Part shown: in pieces, positions 56,827 to 64,000 of the stretch
Numbering within the stretch: position 1 is the stretch's first letter
How the letters are laid out: each line of letters starts with the position of its first letter
Assembly: GCA_052387905.1 (NCBI GenBank)
Contig: JBQTIR010000003.1
Coordinates: 1-64,000 of the forward strand
Length of the DNA: 64,000 bases
Origin: JBQTII01 sp052387905
Lineage (GTDB): Bacteria > Actinomycetota > Actinomycetes > Sporichthyales > Sporichthyaceae
Direction: 5' to 3'
Notes under the pieces: model-generated
What the model saw: only the letters and a program-made list of their open reading frames with translations
Database searches by the model: none
What the model was told of the DNA's origin: nothing
Position numbers and translations under genes: made by a program

Positions 56827-59406
56827 GTGCCCGGCAAGAACCTCACCCGCGAGGAGGCCGCGGCCCGCGCGGACCGCCTCGACGCCCACGCCTACGCCGT
56901 CGAACTCGACCTGACCCCGGGATCGACCGCCGACGAGGGCACCTACCGCTCCACGACGGTGCTCCAGTTCTCCGCGAGCGGCACCGACGGCACCTTCGTC
57001 GACCTGCAGGCACCTGCGGTGCGCGAGATCATCCTCAACGGCAAGTCGCTGGATCCGGCCACGCACTTCGACGGCGACCGGATCACCTTGCCCGAGCTCG
57101 CCGCCGACAACACGCTGCGGGTGGTCGCGGACTGCGCCTACATGAACACCGGCGAGGGCCTGCACCGGATGATCGACCCGGTCGATGCGGGCACCTACCT
57201 CTACACCCAGTTCGAGGTCGCCGACGCGCGCCGGATGTATGCGTGCTTCGAGCAACCCGACCTCAAGGCGACTTTCCAGCTCACCGTGATCGCGCCGCTG
57301 GACTGGGAGGTGTTCTCCAACGCCGACACCCCGGCCCCGCGTGAGGTCGCCGACAAGCCGGGCGCCGCGGCTTGGGCGTTTGCCCCCACCCCGCCGATCT
57401 CGACCTACATCACGGCGTTGGTCGCCGGGAACTACCACGTCGAGCGCAGCGAATACCGGGGCACCAACAGCGACGGCTCGGCAGTCCTCATCCCGATGGC
57501 GGTGGCCTGCCGGCGCTCCCTGGCCCCGCACCTCGACGCCGAGGAGATCTTTGACGTCACCCGCCGCGGGTTCGATTTCTACCTCGACCTGTTCGCCCAG
57601 CCCTACCCGTTCACCAAGTACGACCAGCTCTTCGTCCCCGAGTACAACGCCGGGGCGATGGAGAACGCCGGCTGCGTGACGTTCCTGGAAGACTACGTCT
57701 TCCGGTCCAAGGTCACCGACGCCGCCTACGAGCGCCGCGCGGAGACGATCCTGCACGAGCTCGCGCACATGTGGTTCGGCGACCTCGTCACGATGAAGTG
57801 GTGGGACGACCTCTGGCTCAACGAGTCGTTCGCGACCTACATCAGCGTGCTCTGCCAGTCCGAGGCGACGCGGTGGACCAATGCGTGGACCACGTTCGCC
57901 AACGTCGAGAAGACCTGGGCGTACCGCCAGGACCAGCTGCCCAGCACGCACCCGATCGTGGCCACCATCAACGACCTCGAAGACGTCGAGGTCAACTTCG
58001 ACGGCATCACCTACGCCAAGGGCGCTTCGGTGCTCAAACAGCTAGTGGCCTACGTCGGACGGGACAATTTCGTCGCCGCGATCCGCAAGTACTTCGTCCG
58101 GCACGCGTGGGGCAACACGACGCTGGCCGATTTCCTCGCCGCCCTCGAGGAGGCCTCCGGCCGCGACCTGAAGTCCTGGTCCGCGCAGTGGCTGCAGACC
58201 TCCCAGATGAACGTGCTGCGGCCGGCCTTCGAGGTCTGCGGCGACGGCACCTACACCGCGTTCGCCGTCGCTCAGAGCGCCCCGGCGGACTACCCGACGA
58301 TCCGCTCGCACCGCATCGCGGTGGGGCTCTACGATCTCGCCGACGGATCCCTGACCCGGCGCGAACGCATCGAGCTCGACGTGTCCGGCGAGTCCACGGC
58401 GGTGCCCGACCTTGTCGGTAAGCGGGCCGCGGACCTGGTTCTGGTCAACGACGACGACCTGACCTACGCCAAGGTGCGCCTCGATGACCGCTCCCTGTCC
58501 ACCGTCGGGCGCCACATCGGCGCGATCGCGGACTCCCTGCCCCGCACGCTGTGCTGGTCCGCGGCCTGGGACATGACCCGCGACGCGGAGCTGGCGGCCC
58601 GCAACTACGTCGACCTGGTGCTGCGTGGCGTCTGCGGCGAGACCGACATCACGGTCACCCAGTCGCTGCAGCGCCAGGCGGTCGCGGCGTTGCACTCCTT
58701 CGTTGATCCGGCCTTCCGCACTCCCGCGCTGGCGACCTACGCCACCGCGGCGCTGGAGTTCCTGCGCGCCGCCGAGCCGGGCAGCGACCTGCAGCTGCTC
58801 TGGGCCAGGACCTTCGCCTCGGTCGCCCGCGACCCCGAACACCTGGCCGTGCTGTCCGGGCTCCTCGACGGATCGGTGACCATACCCGGGCTCACCATCG
58901 ACACCGACCTGCGCTGGGCGCTGCTCACCCGCCTGGTCTCGACCGGCGCCATCGATGCCGTCGGCGTGGACCGCGAGCTGGTCCGCGACGACACTGCCGC
59001 GGGGCAGCGCAACGCGGCCGCGGCGCTGGCCGCCCGGCCCACCTTGTCCGCCAAGGAAGAGGCCTGGGCCTCGGTCGTCGACGACGACAAACTGCCGAAC
59101 GCGATGCAGGCGGCGATCATCGCCGGCTTCGTGCAGGAGGGCCAGGACGACGTATTGGAGCCCTTCGCCGAGCGGTACTTTGCCGCGTTGCCGACGATCT
59201 GGGAGCAGCGCACCAACGAGATCGCCCAGCGGATCGTCACGGGGCTGTACCCGGCCTACCGGATCAGCGCGAAGGTCGTCGAACGCACCGACCGCTACCT
59301 GGAGGAGTCCGCTCCCCCGCCCGCGCTGCGCCGTCTGCTGGTCGAGGCTCGCGACGGGGTGCAGCGTGCCCTGCGCGCCCAGGAATGCGACCGCGCCGCC
59401 GGCTAA
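56827..59406 (+). CDS. pepN: Aminopeptidase N (M1 family)
   Basis: An 859-aa zinc aminopeptidase that removes N-terminal residues from peptides. The exopeptidase motif GAMEN is near residue 275. The zinc site HELAHMWFGD begins near 310, with the second Glu in NESFA 19 residues later. The ERAP1-like helical C-terminal domain is complete. The start is GTG 56827 (VPGKNLTREEAAARA), with GGAG six bases upstream. It has no signal peptide, so it is cytosolic. Confidence 0.96.
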   Translation: MPGKNLTREEAAARADRLDAHAYAVELDLTPGSTADEGTYRSTTVLQFSASGTDGTFVDLQAPAVREIILNGKSLDPATHFDGDRITLPELAADNTLRVVADCAYMNTGEGLHRMIDPVDAGTYLYTQFEVADARRMYACFEQPDLKATFQLTVIAPLDWEVFSNADTPAPREVADKPGAAAWAFAPTPPISTYITALVAGNYHVERSEYRGTNSDGSAVLIPMAVACRRSLAPHLDAEEIFDVTRRGFDFYLDLFAQPYPFTKYDQLFVPEYNAGAMENAGCVTFLEDYVFRSKVTDAAYERRAETILHELAHMWFGDLVTMKWWDDLWLNESFATYISVLCQSEATRWTNAWTTFANVEKTWAYRQDQLPSTHPIVATINDLEDVEVNFDGITYAKGASVLKQLVAYVGRDNFVAAIRKYFVRHAWGNTTLADFLAALEEASGRDLKSWSAQWLQTSQMNVLRPAFEVCGDGTYTAFAVAQSAPADYPTIRSHRIAVGLYDLADGSLTRRERIELDVSGESTAVPDLVGKRAADLVLVNDDDLTYAKVRLDDRSLSTVGRHIGAIADSLPRTLCWSAAWDMTRDAELAARNYVDLVLRGVCGETDITVTQSLQRQAVAALHSFVDPAFRTPALATYATAALEFLRAAEPGSDLQLLWARTFASVARDPEHLAVLSGLLDGSVTIPGLTIDTDLRWALLTRLVSTGAIDAVGVDRELVRDDTAAGQRNAAAALAARPTLSAKEEAWASVVDDDKLPNAMQAAIIAGFVQEGQDDVLEPFAERYFAALPTIWEQRTNEIAQRIVTGLYPAYRISAKVVERTDRYLEESAPPPALRRLLVEARDGVQRALRAQECDRAAG

Positions 59407-59420
59407 AGCCCGGGGAAGTT

Positions 59421-59489
59421 GCCATCTACGGGCGGCGTGTGGACCTATGGATGGCCTGCGATAGGTCTAAACGCCGCCCGAAGATGGGC
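59421..59489. repeat. Intergenic inverted repeat (palindrome family, copy F)
   Basis: The left arm (59421-59448) and right arm (59461-59489) pair over about 28 bases with few mismatches, around the 12-base loop GGATGGCCTGCG. The core CCATCT-C-GGGCGGCG and the CCTAT-N12-ATAGG centre match the copy at 6301-6370. It lies exactly between the convergent pepN and DUF5130 genes. Confidence 0.85.
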
Positions 59490-59490
59490 G

Positions 59491-59886
59491 CTACTGAGTG
59501 TGCAGCGACTGCGGGTGACGCGCGTGCTCGGCGAGCACGTTGATCCCCGCGGCGATGCCCCCGGCGAGGTCGCCGGCCGCGAAGGCTGAGGTCATCGACG
59601 CCGCGGCCAAACCAGCCGCCCGGTCGTCCACCCAGCGCCGGGCTCGGGAGCCGGTGACGATCTCCAGGGCGCGCGCGGACGGATCGACGAAGATCAGGAC
59701 CGAGTCCGGTGCCGCCGCTCCCAGTTCGGCATGCCGGCGGCGGGCATAGGCACGGGCGGGGCCCTCCGCGGCGCCCACATAGACCGAGAACGGCACTCCA
59801 CTGATGCGCTGACCTAGCTGGATCGCGCGGATGATCTCCTCGCGCTGCCGCTCGGAGAACGCGTCACCAGCGAGCACTGGTTCCAC
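59491..59886 (-). CDS. DUF5130 (TPM-like) protein
   Basis: A 131-aa protein matching DUF5130: FSERQREEIIRAIQLGQRISGVPFSVYVGAAEG, DSVLIFVDPSARALEIVTGSRARRWVDDRAAGLAAASMTSAF, and GIAAGINVLAEHAR. It resembles the TPM fold; function is not defined. GTG 59886 is used; GTG 59877 and 59934 are alternatives. It overlaps the upstream membrane protein gene by 23 bases. Confidence 0.85.
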   Translation of the reverse strand: MEPVLAGDAFSERQREEIIRAIQLGQRISGVPFSVYVGAAEGPARAYARRRHAELGAAAPDSVLIFVDPSARALEIVTGSRARRWVDDRAAGLAAASMTSAFAAGDLAGGIAAGINVLAEHARHPQSLHTQ

Positions 59887-60262
59887 CGCCGTCGCCGGGA
59901 TCGGCCGGGGGTTCGGTCTCGAGCACCCGCCCACTCAACGCCGGCTGTTCGCCACCGAGTGCGGGCGTGTCGTAGGCACCACCGCGGGATTCGACCTCGG
60001 CCCCGGGTGCGCCGATCCACTGCGACTGGGCGTTCCAACTCTGGCCCGGCCGGTAACGCGGTCCGCGCATCATCGACGGCAGCGAGACGGTCAGCCAGAT
60101 CAGGGCGAAGGCCGCGATCGGGATCACCCCGAAGAGCCCGATCGCCTTCAGCGTGGAGATCGGATTGCCCGGGTCATCGCCGCCGTCGCGCTTGTCGTCG
60201 CCGACGGTCGCGGCGAAGGCGGGAGAGGTCGCGATCGTGGTGATAAGCAGGATCGCTGTCAC
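59864..60262 (-). CDS. Secreted or membrane protein of unknown function
   Basis: A 132-aa protein. It begins with a signal-like hydrophobic stretch (VTAILLITTIATSPAFAA), a short polar stretch and a membrane helix (AIGLFGVIPIAAFALIWLTVSLPSM). A cytosolic or outside tail with RGPRYRPGQSWNAQSQWIGAP follows. GTG 60262 is the best start available; there is no clear ribosome-binding site. Overlap with the DUF5130 gene suggests co-expression; the pair is common near pepN in relatives (inference). Confidence 0.65.
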   Translation of the reverse strand: MTAILLITTIATSPAFAATVGDDKRDGGDDPGNPISTLKAIGLFGVIPIAAFALIWLTVSLPSMMRGPRYRPGQSWNAQSQWIGAPGAEVESRGGAYDTPALGGEQPALSGRVLETEPPADPGDGGGTSARW

Positions 60263-60375
60263 TGTCGCGGTGCGGAGGCCGGCCTGCGCAGCACCGCCGT
60301 GTCGGCTCCCCAGTCGGCGACGAAGGAGCCGTTCCCGGTGTGTCCTTAGGAGCCGTTGGCCATGTCCTCTGCAGA

Positions 60376-62484
60376 TCACCCGTCGAGGGTAGCGAAGACA
60401 CTGCTCAGGCGGGCAGGCAGGTCCATGTCCATCAGGTCTTCCAGCAGGACCGCCCGTCCGTCGGCGTCGAGGAGCGGGAGCTGCCAGTTGGGGTACTCGC
60501 GATAGGTCCCCGGCTGGTTGATCGTCCGGCGCTCGCCCACGGCATCGGCGAGCGCAACACCGTGCAGCGCCGAGGGCGTCTGCGCCAGGAACGCGTGCAG
60601 CGCGCGGATGAACTGCTCGTCCTGCCCCGGACCGCCGGGATCGATCCCGCGCGCGATCAGGGCCGCACGCCAGGAGGCCAGCTCCGTGGCCAGATCGGCC
60701 CATTCCTGTTCCGTGGTGCGTTCGAGCAGCCCGAGGGAATCCCGCAGGCGGATGTGGGCACCGTCGAGGTAGCCCGCACTCGGCGGCAGGTCGTGGGTGG
60801 TCACGCTGCCCAGGCACAACCGGCGCCAACTCTGGGGCGGCAGGGGGTCGCCGTCGCGTTCGAACCAGAGGATCGACGTGCCGAGTATCCCGCGCTCGGC
60901 CAAGGTCTCCCGGACCGAGGGCTCGACGGTGCCCAGGTCCTCTCCGATCACCACCGCGCCGGCGCGGTGCGCCTCCAGCGCGAGGATCCCGAGCAGCGCG
61001 TCGTGGTCATAGCGGACGTAGGTCCCGAGCGCGGGCGAGCACCCCGCCGGGATCCACCAGAGCCGGAACAGCCCCATGACGTGATCGACGCGCGCCCCGC
61101 CGCTGTGGCGCAGCACCGCTCGCACCATGTCCCGGTAGGGCGCGTAGCCGAGCTCGGCCAACCCCTGCGGCAACCACGGCGGCTGATTCCAGTCCTGGCC
61201 CTGCTGGTTGTAGGAGTCCGGCGGTGCTCCGACGCTCACGCCGCTGGCGAGGGCATCGGCCAGCGCCCAGGAGTCGGCTCCGTACGGATGCACACCGACG
61301 GCGAGGTCCCCGATCACTCCGACGGGCATTCCCGCCGATCGGGCGACGTCGGCCACCCCCGCGCGCTGACAGTCGAGCTGCCACTGCAGCCAGGCGAAGA
61401 ACTCGATCCGGGCCGCGAGCTCGACCCGGGCCGCGGTGACGGCGGCAGTGGTGGGCTCGCGCAGGTCCACCGGCCAGGTCCGCCAGTTCTGTCCGTGCCG
61501 CTCGACCAGGGCGCACCAGGTCGCGAAGTCCGCCAGGCCCGCGCCTTCGCGCTCGCGATACGCGGCAAACTCCGCCTCCCGCCGCTCTCCCCGGCCGGCG
61601 CCATGAATCAGCTCGAGCGCCGCGCGTTTGGCAGTCCAGGCGCCGTCACGGTCGAGCAGGTCCTCTGCTCCGATCGGGACGCTGACCTTGGCGTGCAGAT
61701 CGCGCACGACGGCCCGGGCCTCGGGATCGAGGCGGGCGATCTCGGGCACGTCGTCGACGTGCAGGTACAGCGGGTCGCTGAAGCGCCGGGTCATCGGAAG
61801 GTAGGGCGAGGGTTCGATCGGCACCACCGGCGAGGCCGCGTGCATCGGATTGATGAGGACGAAACCGGCGCCCTGCCCGGCTGACCAGGACACCAGCGTG
61901 GCCAGATCCCGCAGGTCACCGGTGCCCCAGGACGAGCGGCTGCGCACCTGGTAGAGCTGGGCGAGATAGCCCCACGTCGACCCGGTGCCCAGCGCCGCAG
62001 GCAGCTCCAATGACCTCGGGGCCACCACGAGGGGAGTCTGCGCATGCGCCGCGGTGGTGCGTGCGTGCACGCGGTGCCAGCCGAGTGGGAGCTCCTCTGC
62101 GAGCGTGAAGGTGACCTCGTCGACGAGCGCCCCGTCGATCTCGGTCGGGTCCACGCAGCGGCCGACCTCGGGCAGGTCGATACGCCCGCCGTCCTCCAGC
62201 TCAACCCAGACCTCCGCCTCGCCGCCGTGGGGCAGGTGCACCCAGAACTGCTTGGTGCCGGCGAACTGCCGAACCGTCAGGAAAGGGGGCAGCATTCGGC
62301 GCCAGTAGCCGAGATGGTGCTCCGCCAGCGCAGCCTCGACGGCGTCAGGAGCGCCGTTCACGCCGATGGCGGCGAGCACCGCCACGATCGTGGCTTCCGC
62401 GACCTCGACGTACTTCCCGCTCCAGTCCCAGTACTCGGTCGAGACGCCGTGCGCATGCGCGAGCCGTCGCAGGGCTTCGCTCAT
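60376..62484 (-). CDS. malQ: 4-alpha-glucanotransferase (amylomaltase)
   Basis: A 702-aa GH77 enzyme that transfers maltosyl units between alpha-1,4-glucans. N-terminal beta domains (to about residue 150) precede the barrel: SRSSWGTGDLRDLATLVSW, LINPMHAASPVVPIEPSPYLP, GVIGDLAVGVHPYGADSWALAD, GGARVDHVMGLFRLWWIP, VVIGEDLGTVEPSVRE and VTTHDLPPSAGYLDG. The catalytic Asp and Glu are in RVDHVMG and GEDLG. The start MSEALRRLAHAHGV (62484) has GGGGA seven bases upstream; the frame begins ten residues earlier at 62514 without one. Confidence 0.95.
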   Translation of the reverse strand: MSEALRRLAHAHGVSTEYWDWSGKYVEVAEATIVAVLAAIGVNGAPDAVEAALAEHHLGYWRRMLPPFLTVRQFAGTKQFWVHLPHGGEAEVWVELEDGGRIDLPEVGRCVDPTEIDGALVDEVTFTLAEELPLGWHRVHARTTAAHAQTPLVVAPRSLELPAALGTGSTWGYLAQLYQVRSRSSWGTGDLRDLATLVSWSAGQGAGFVLINPMHAASPVVPIEPSPYLPMTRRFSDPLYLHVDDVPEIARLDPEARAVVRDLHAKVSVPIGAEDLLDRDGAWTAKRAALELIHGAGRGERREAEFAAYREREGAGLADFATWCALVERHGQNWRTWPVDLREPTTAAVTAARVELAARIEFFAWLQWQLDCQRAGVADVARSAGMPVGVIGDLAVGVHPYGADSWALADALASGVSVGAPPDSYNQQGQDWNQPPWLPQGLAELGYAPYRDMVRAVLRHSGGARVDHVMGLFRLWWIPAGCSPALGTYVRYDHDALLGILALEAHRAGAVVIGEDLGTVEPSVRETLAERGILGTSILWFERDGDPLPPQSWRRLCLGSVTTHDLPPSAGYLDGAHIRLRDSLGLLERTTEQEWADLATELASWRAALIARGIDPGGPGQDEQFIRALHAFLAQTPSALHGVALADAVGERRTINQPGTYREYPNWQLPLLDADGRAVLLEDLMDMDLPARLSSVFATLDG

Positions 62485-62576
62485 TCGCTCATCCCCGGCA
62501 CACCGCTCATCCATGAGCAGAGTGTGTCCCCGGTCGGGCCGCGCATGCGCGCGGGGCGCGCACGAATCCGTCGCCC

Positions 62577-63116
62577 TCAGGCGGTCGCCTCATCCAGGAG
62601 GTCGTCGCGGCCGTATCCGACCAGGTACGGCAGCCATCGTGGGTCGTGGCGGCCCGTGCTCAGGATCCGCCAGGCAGGACCGGTCGGGGCCCGCGGTGAG
62701 ATCCGCACGCCCCACCCGAGTTCGCTGACCGCCCGGTCGCTCTTGACGTGGTTGCAGCGACGGCAGGCAGCCACGACGTTCTCCCAGCTGTGTTCCCCGC
62801 CGCGGCTGCGGGGCACGACGTGATCGACGCTGTTGGCCGCAGCCCCGCAGTAGACGCACTGTCCGCCGTCGCGGGCGAAGATCGCCCGACGGGTGAGCGG
62901 GACGCCCGCCCGGTAGGGAACTCGGACGAAGCGGTGCAGGCGGACGACCGCCGGTAAGGCGATCGTCGCAGTGGCGCTGTGCAGCACCGAACCGGACTCT
63001 TCCAGGGCGGAAGCCTTGTGGTTGAGCACGAGAATGAGCGCGCGCCGGGATGGCACGACGCACAGCGGCTCGTACGTCGCGTTGAGGACCAGGGCATGCC
63101 CCACGGAGGCCTCCAC
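62577..63116 (-). CDS. HNH endonuclease family protein (Rv2469c type)
   Basis: A 179-aa HNH protein: ALVLNATYEPLCVVPSRRALILVLNHKA at the N-terminus and a zinc-containing HNH core FARDGGQCVYCG, NSVDHVVPRSRGGEHSWENVVAACRRCNHVKSDR. This single-domain group is conserved next to pepN in mycobacteria; the cellular role is unknown. GTG 63116 gives a family-like start with GGGA upstream; ATG 63131 is also possible. It is 92 bases upstream of malQ on the same strand, with dyads at 62505-62518 and 62540-62551 between them. Confidence 0.88.
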   Translation of the reverse strand: MEASVGHALVLNATYEPLCVVPSRRALILVLNHKASALEESGSVLHSATATIALPAVVRLHRFVRVPYRAGVPLTRRAIFARDGGQCVYCGAAANSVDHVVPRSRGGEHSWENVVAACRRCNHVKSDRAVSELGWGVRISPRAPTGPAWRILSTGRHDPRWLPYLVGYGRDDLLDEATA

Positions 63117-63264
63117 GTGACATCCCGGCACATGGAGTGCGCCGGGTTGCGCCTCCAGTGTCGGCGACGGAGCCCGATTGGGCCAGCAGAATCACCGGAG
63201 CGGGCCCCCTCACCCGATCAGGACGGGCAGGCTCGGACCTGATTCCGGCGTTTGCGCGCTCGGC

Positions 63265-64000
63265 TGACCTGGGGGCCCGATGACCCCCCAACCGGTGCCG
63301 CTTCGCCGGATCGTCGACATGGACCGTGCTGCGAAGGGTAGACATGCGGCGATGACCCCGCGCGCAAGCAGATACCCCGCTGAGCTGCGCGCACTGGCGA
63401 TCAAGACCCTCGCCGAGGTCCGGGACGACTATCCCTCGGAGACCAAGGCGATTGCGGCCGTCTCGCGGGACCTGGGCATCCGTTCCCCCGAATCATTGCG
63501 CCAATGGGTGCGCCAAGCCGAGATCGATTCCGGGCGCGGAGTCGGTACCAGTTCGCGCGAGCGGGCTGGGGCCAAGGTGGCGGCGCGCGTGCTGGCCGAG
63601 CAGCGCCGGGCAGCGGACATCGAGGCCGCAGTCGCCTCCACCTTCACCCAGGGAGTGCGTCCGCCGACTGCGGTCCTCGTGTGCTTCATCGCGGACAACG
63701 CCGGCCCGCGCGCCGGCGCCCTGCCGTGGACCGTCGAAGCGATCTGCGCGGTGCTGTGCGAGCACGGGGCTCCGATCGCCCCCAGCACCTACTACGCAGC
63801 ACGGGTCGCCACCCCGAGCGCCCGTGATCAACGCGACGAGTACCTGCTCGCAAGGATCGCCGAGGTCCGTGCCGAGCATGGGCCGGGCTACGGCGCACGC
63901 CGCGTGTGGGCAGAGCTGTCTCGCCGACGAGTCGTGGTGGCCCGTTGCACGGTGGAGCGACTCCTCCCCCGACTGGCCAACTCAGAGCACTGAGCCGTTC
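63265..64000 (+). mobile_element. Truncated IS3-family element
   Basis: The left end is placed at TGACCTGGGGG (63265), the start of an inverted-repeat-like sequence that leads into the transposase gene. The OrfA-type region and the beginning of OrfB are present, but the catalytic DDE part is missing before a stop at 63993. The right end lies outside the window or is deleted. Confidence 0.65.
63352..63993 (+). CDS. IS3-type transposase, OrfA plus truncated OrfB
   Basis: A 213-aa protein. The OrfA helix-turn-helix (RYPAELRALAIKTLAEVRDDYPSETKAIAAVSRDLGIRSPESLRQWVRQAE) joins in one frame an OrfB-type N-terminus (AICAVLCEHGAPIAPSTYYAAR, RIAEVRAEHGPGYGARRVWAELSRRRVVVARCTVERLL). Normally these are separate frames joined by a -1 shift. 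The following catalytic domain is absent: the family motif breaks off after ERLL and the frame stops. The product is unlikely to transpose. ATG 63352 is chosen as the conserved start; the frame opens at 63280. Confidence 0.75.
   Translation: MTPRASRYPAELRALAIKTLAEVRDDYPSETKAIAAVSRDLGIRSPESLRQWVRQAEIDSGRGVGTSSRERAGAKVAARVLAEQRRAADIEAAVASTFTQGVRPPTAVLVCFIADNAGPRAGALPWTVEAICAVLCEHGAPIAPSTYYAARVATPSARDQRDEYLLARIAEVRAEHGPGYGARRVWAELSRRRVVVARCTVERLLPRLANSEH

Noticed and set aside
59491..59934. Longer DUF5130 reading from GTG 59934
   Set aside because: The extra 16 residues are Pro/Arg-rich, overlap the neighbouring gene by 71 bases and lack a ribosome-binding site.

Overview
The window is GC-rich chromosomal DNA from an actinobacterium. 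The evidence is the gene content and order: a mreBCD-mrdA-rodA cluster next to rne-rplU-rpmA-obg, paired ClpP proteases with ClpX and trigger factor, an F420-dependent glucose-6-phosphate dehydrogenase, a mycothiol-type DsbA-like nitroreductase, a 13E12-type HNH protein, and many leaderless promoters (TANNNT about six bases before an ATG or GTG). From general knowledge, the backbone order matches the Streptomyces obg-to-tig region and the M. tuberculosis Rv2440c-Rv2469c region. The genus cannot be fixed from the sequence.

Layout. 0.1-8.3 kb (minus strand): obg, rpmA, rplU, rne and the TIGR03936/TIGR03960 radical-SAM pair. 8.4-12.8 kb: accessory DNA with a DGPF protein plus ECF42-type sigma factor, a solitary class-beta DNA methyltransferase, a MazF toxin with ribbon-helix-helix antitoxin, and a SnoaL-MerR pair sitting between two copies of the rodA 3' end. 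12.9-18.8 kb: the cell-elongation operon mreB-mreC-mreD-mrdA-rodA. 19.2-24.1 kb: ndk, DUF4233, folC, valS. 24.2-29.2 kb: a second MazEF module, then clpX, clpP2, clpP1, tig. 29.3-34.3 kb: tRNA-Pro and a branched-chain amino-acid-type ABC transporter with a triple LivH-LivM-LivG fusion. 34.5-41.7 kb: PhoD-like phosphatase, degenerate GGDEF protein, tRNA-Gly, pirin, isochorismatase-like hydrolase, S4 protein, eukaryotic-type cyclophilin and ABC-F ATPase. 41.8-54.2 kb is the most accessory part: an HNH protein behind a perfect SOS box, a series of lipoproteins with a lipoprotein-type sortase, an orphan AAA ATPase, a broken acetyltransferase, a PIN toxin module, and an ECF19/SigK-like sigma factor without a recognisable anti-sigma factor. 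54.4-63.1 kb returns to conserved genes (fgd, rpiB, nitroreductase, pepN, DUF5130, malQ, HNH). The window ends in a truncated IS3-type element.

Non-coding structure is richer than usual. A two-hairpin element with compensatory stem changes occurs about 27-30 bases before both obg and tig. At least seven intergenic inverted repeats, several with 12-base loops and shared cores, lie between genes. Other dyads include a CRP/GlxR-like site, a LexA box, two toxin-antitoxin operators and a 20-base perfect palindrome before an unknown gene. No single spectacular new multi-gene system was found. The best leads for new biology are the obg/tig leader element, the palindrome family, the rodA-tail duplication around MerR-SnoaL, and the lipoprotein/sortase/ATPase region.
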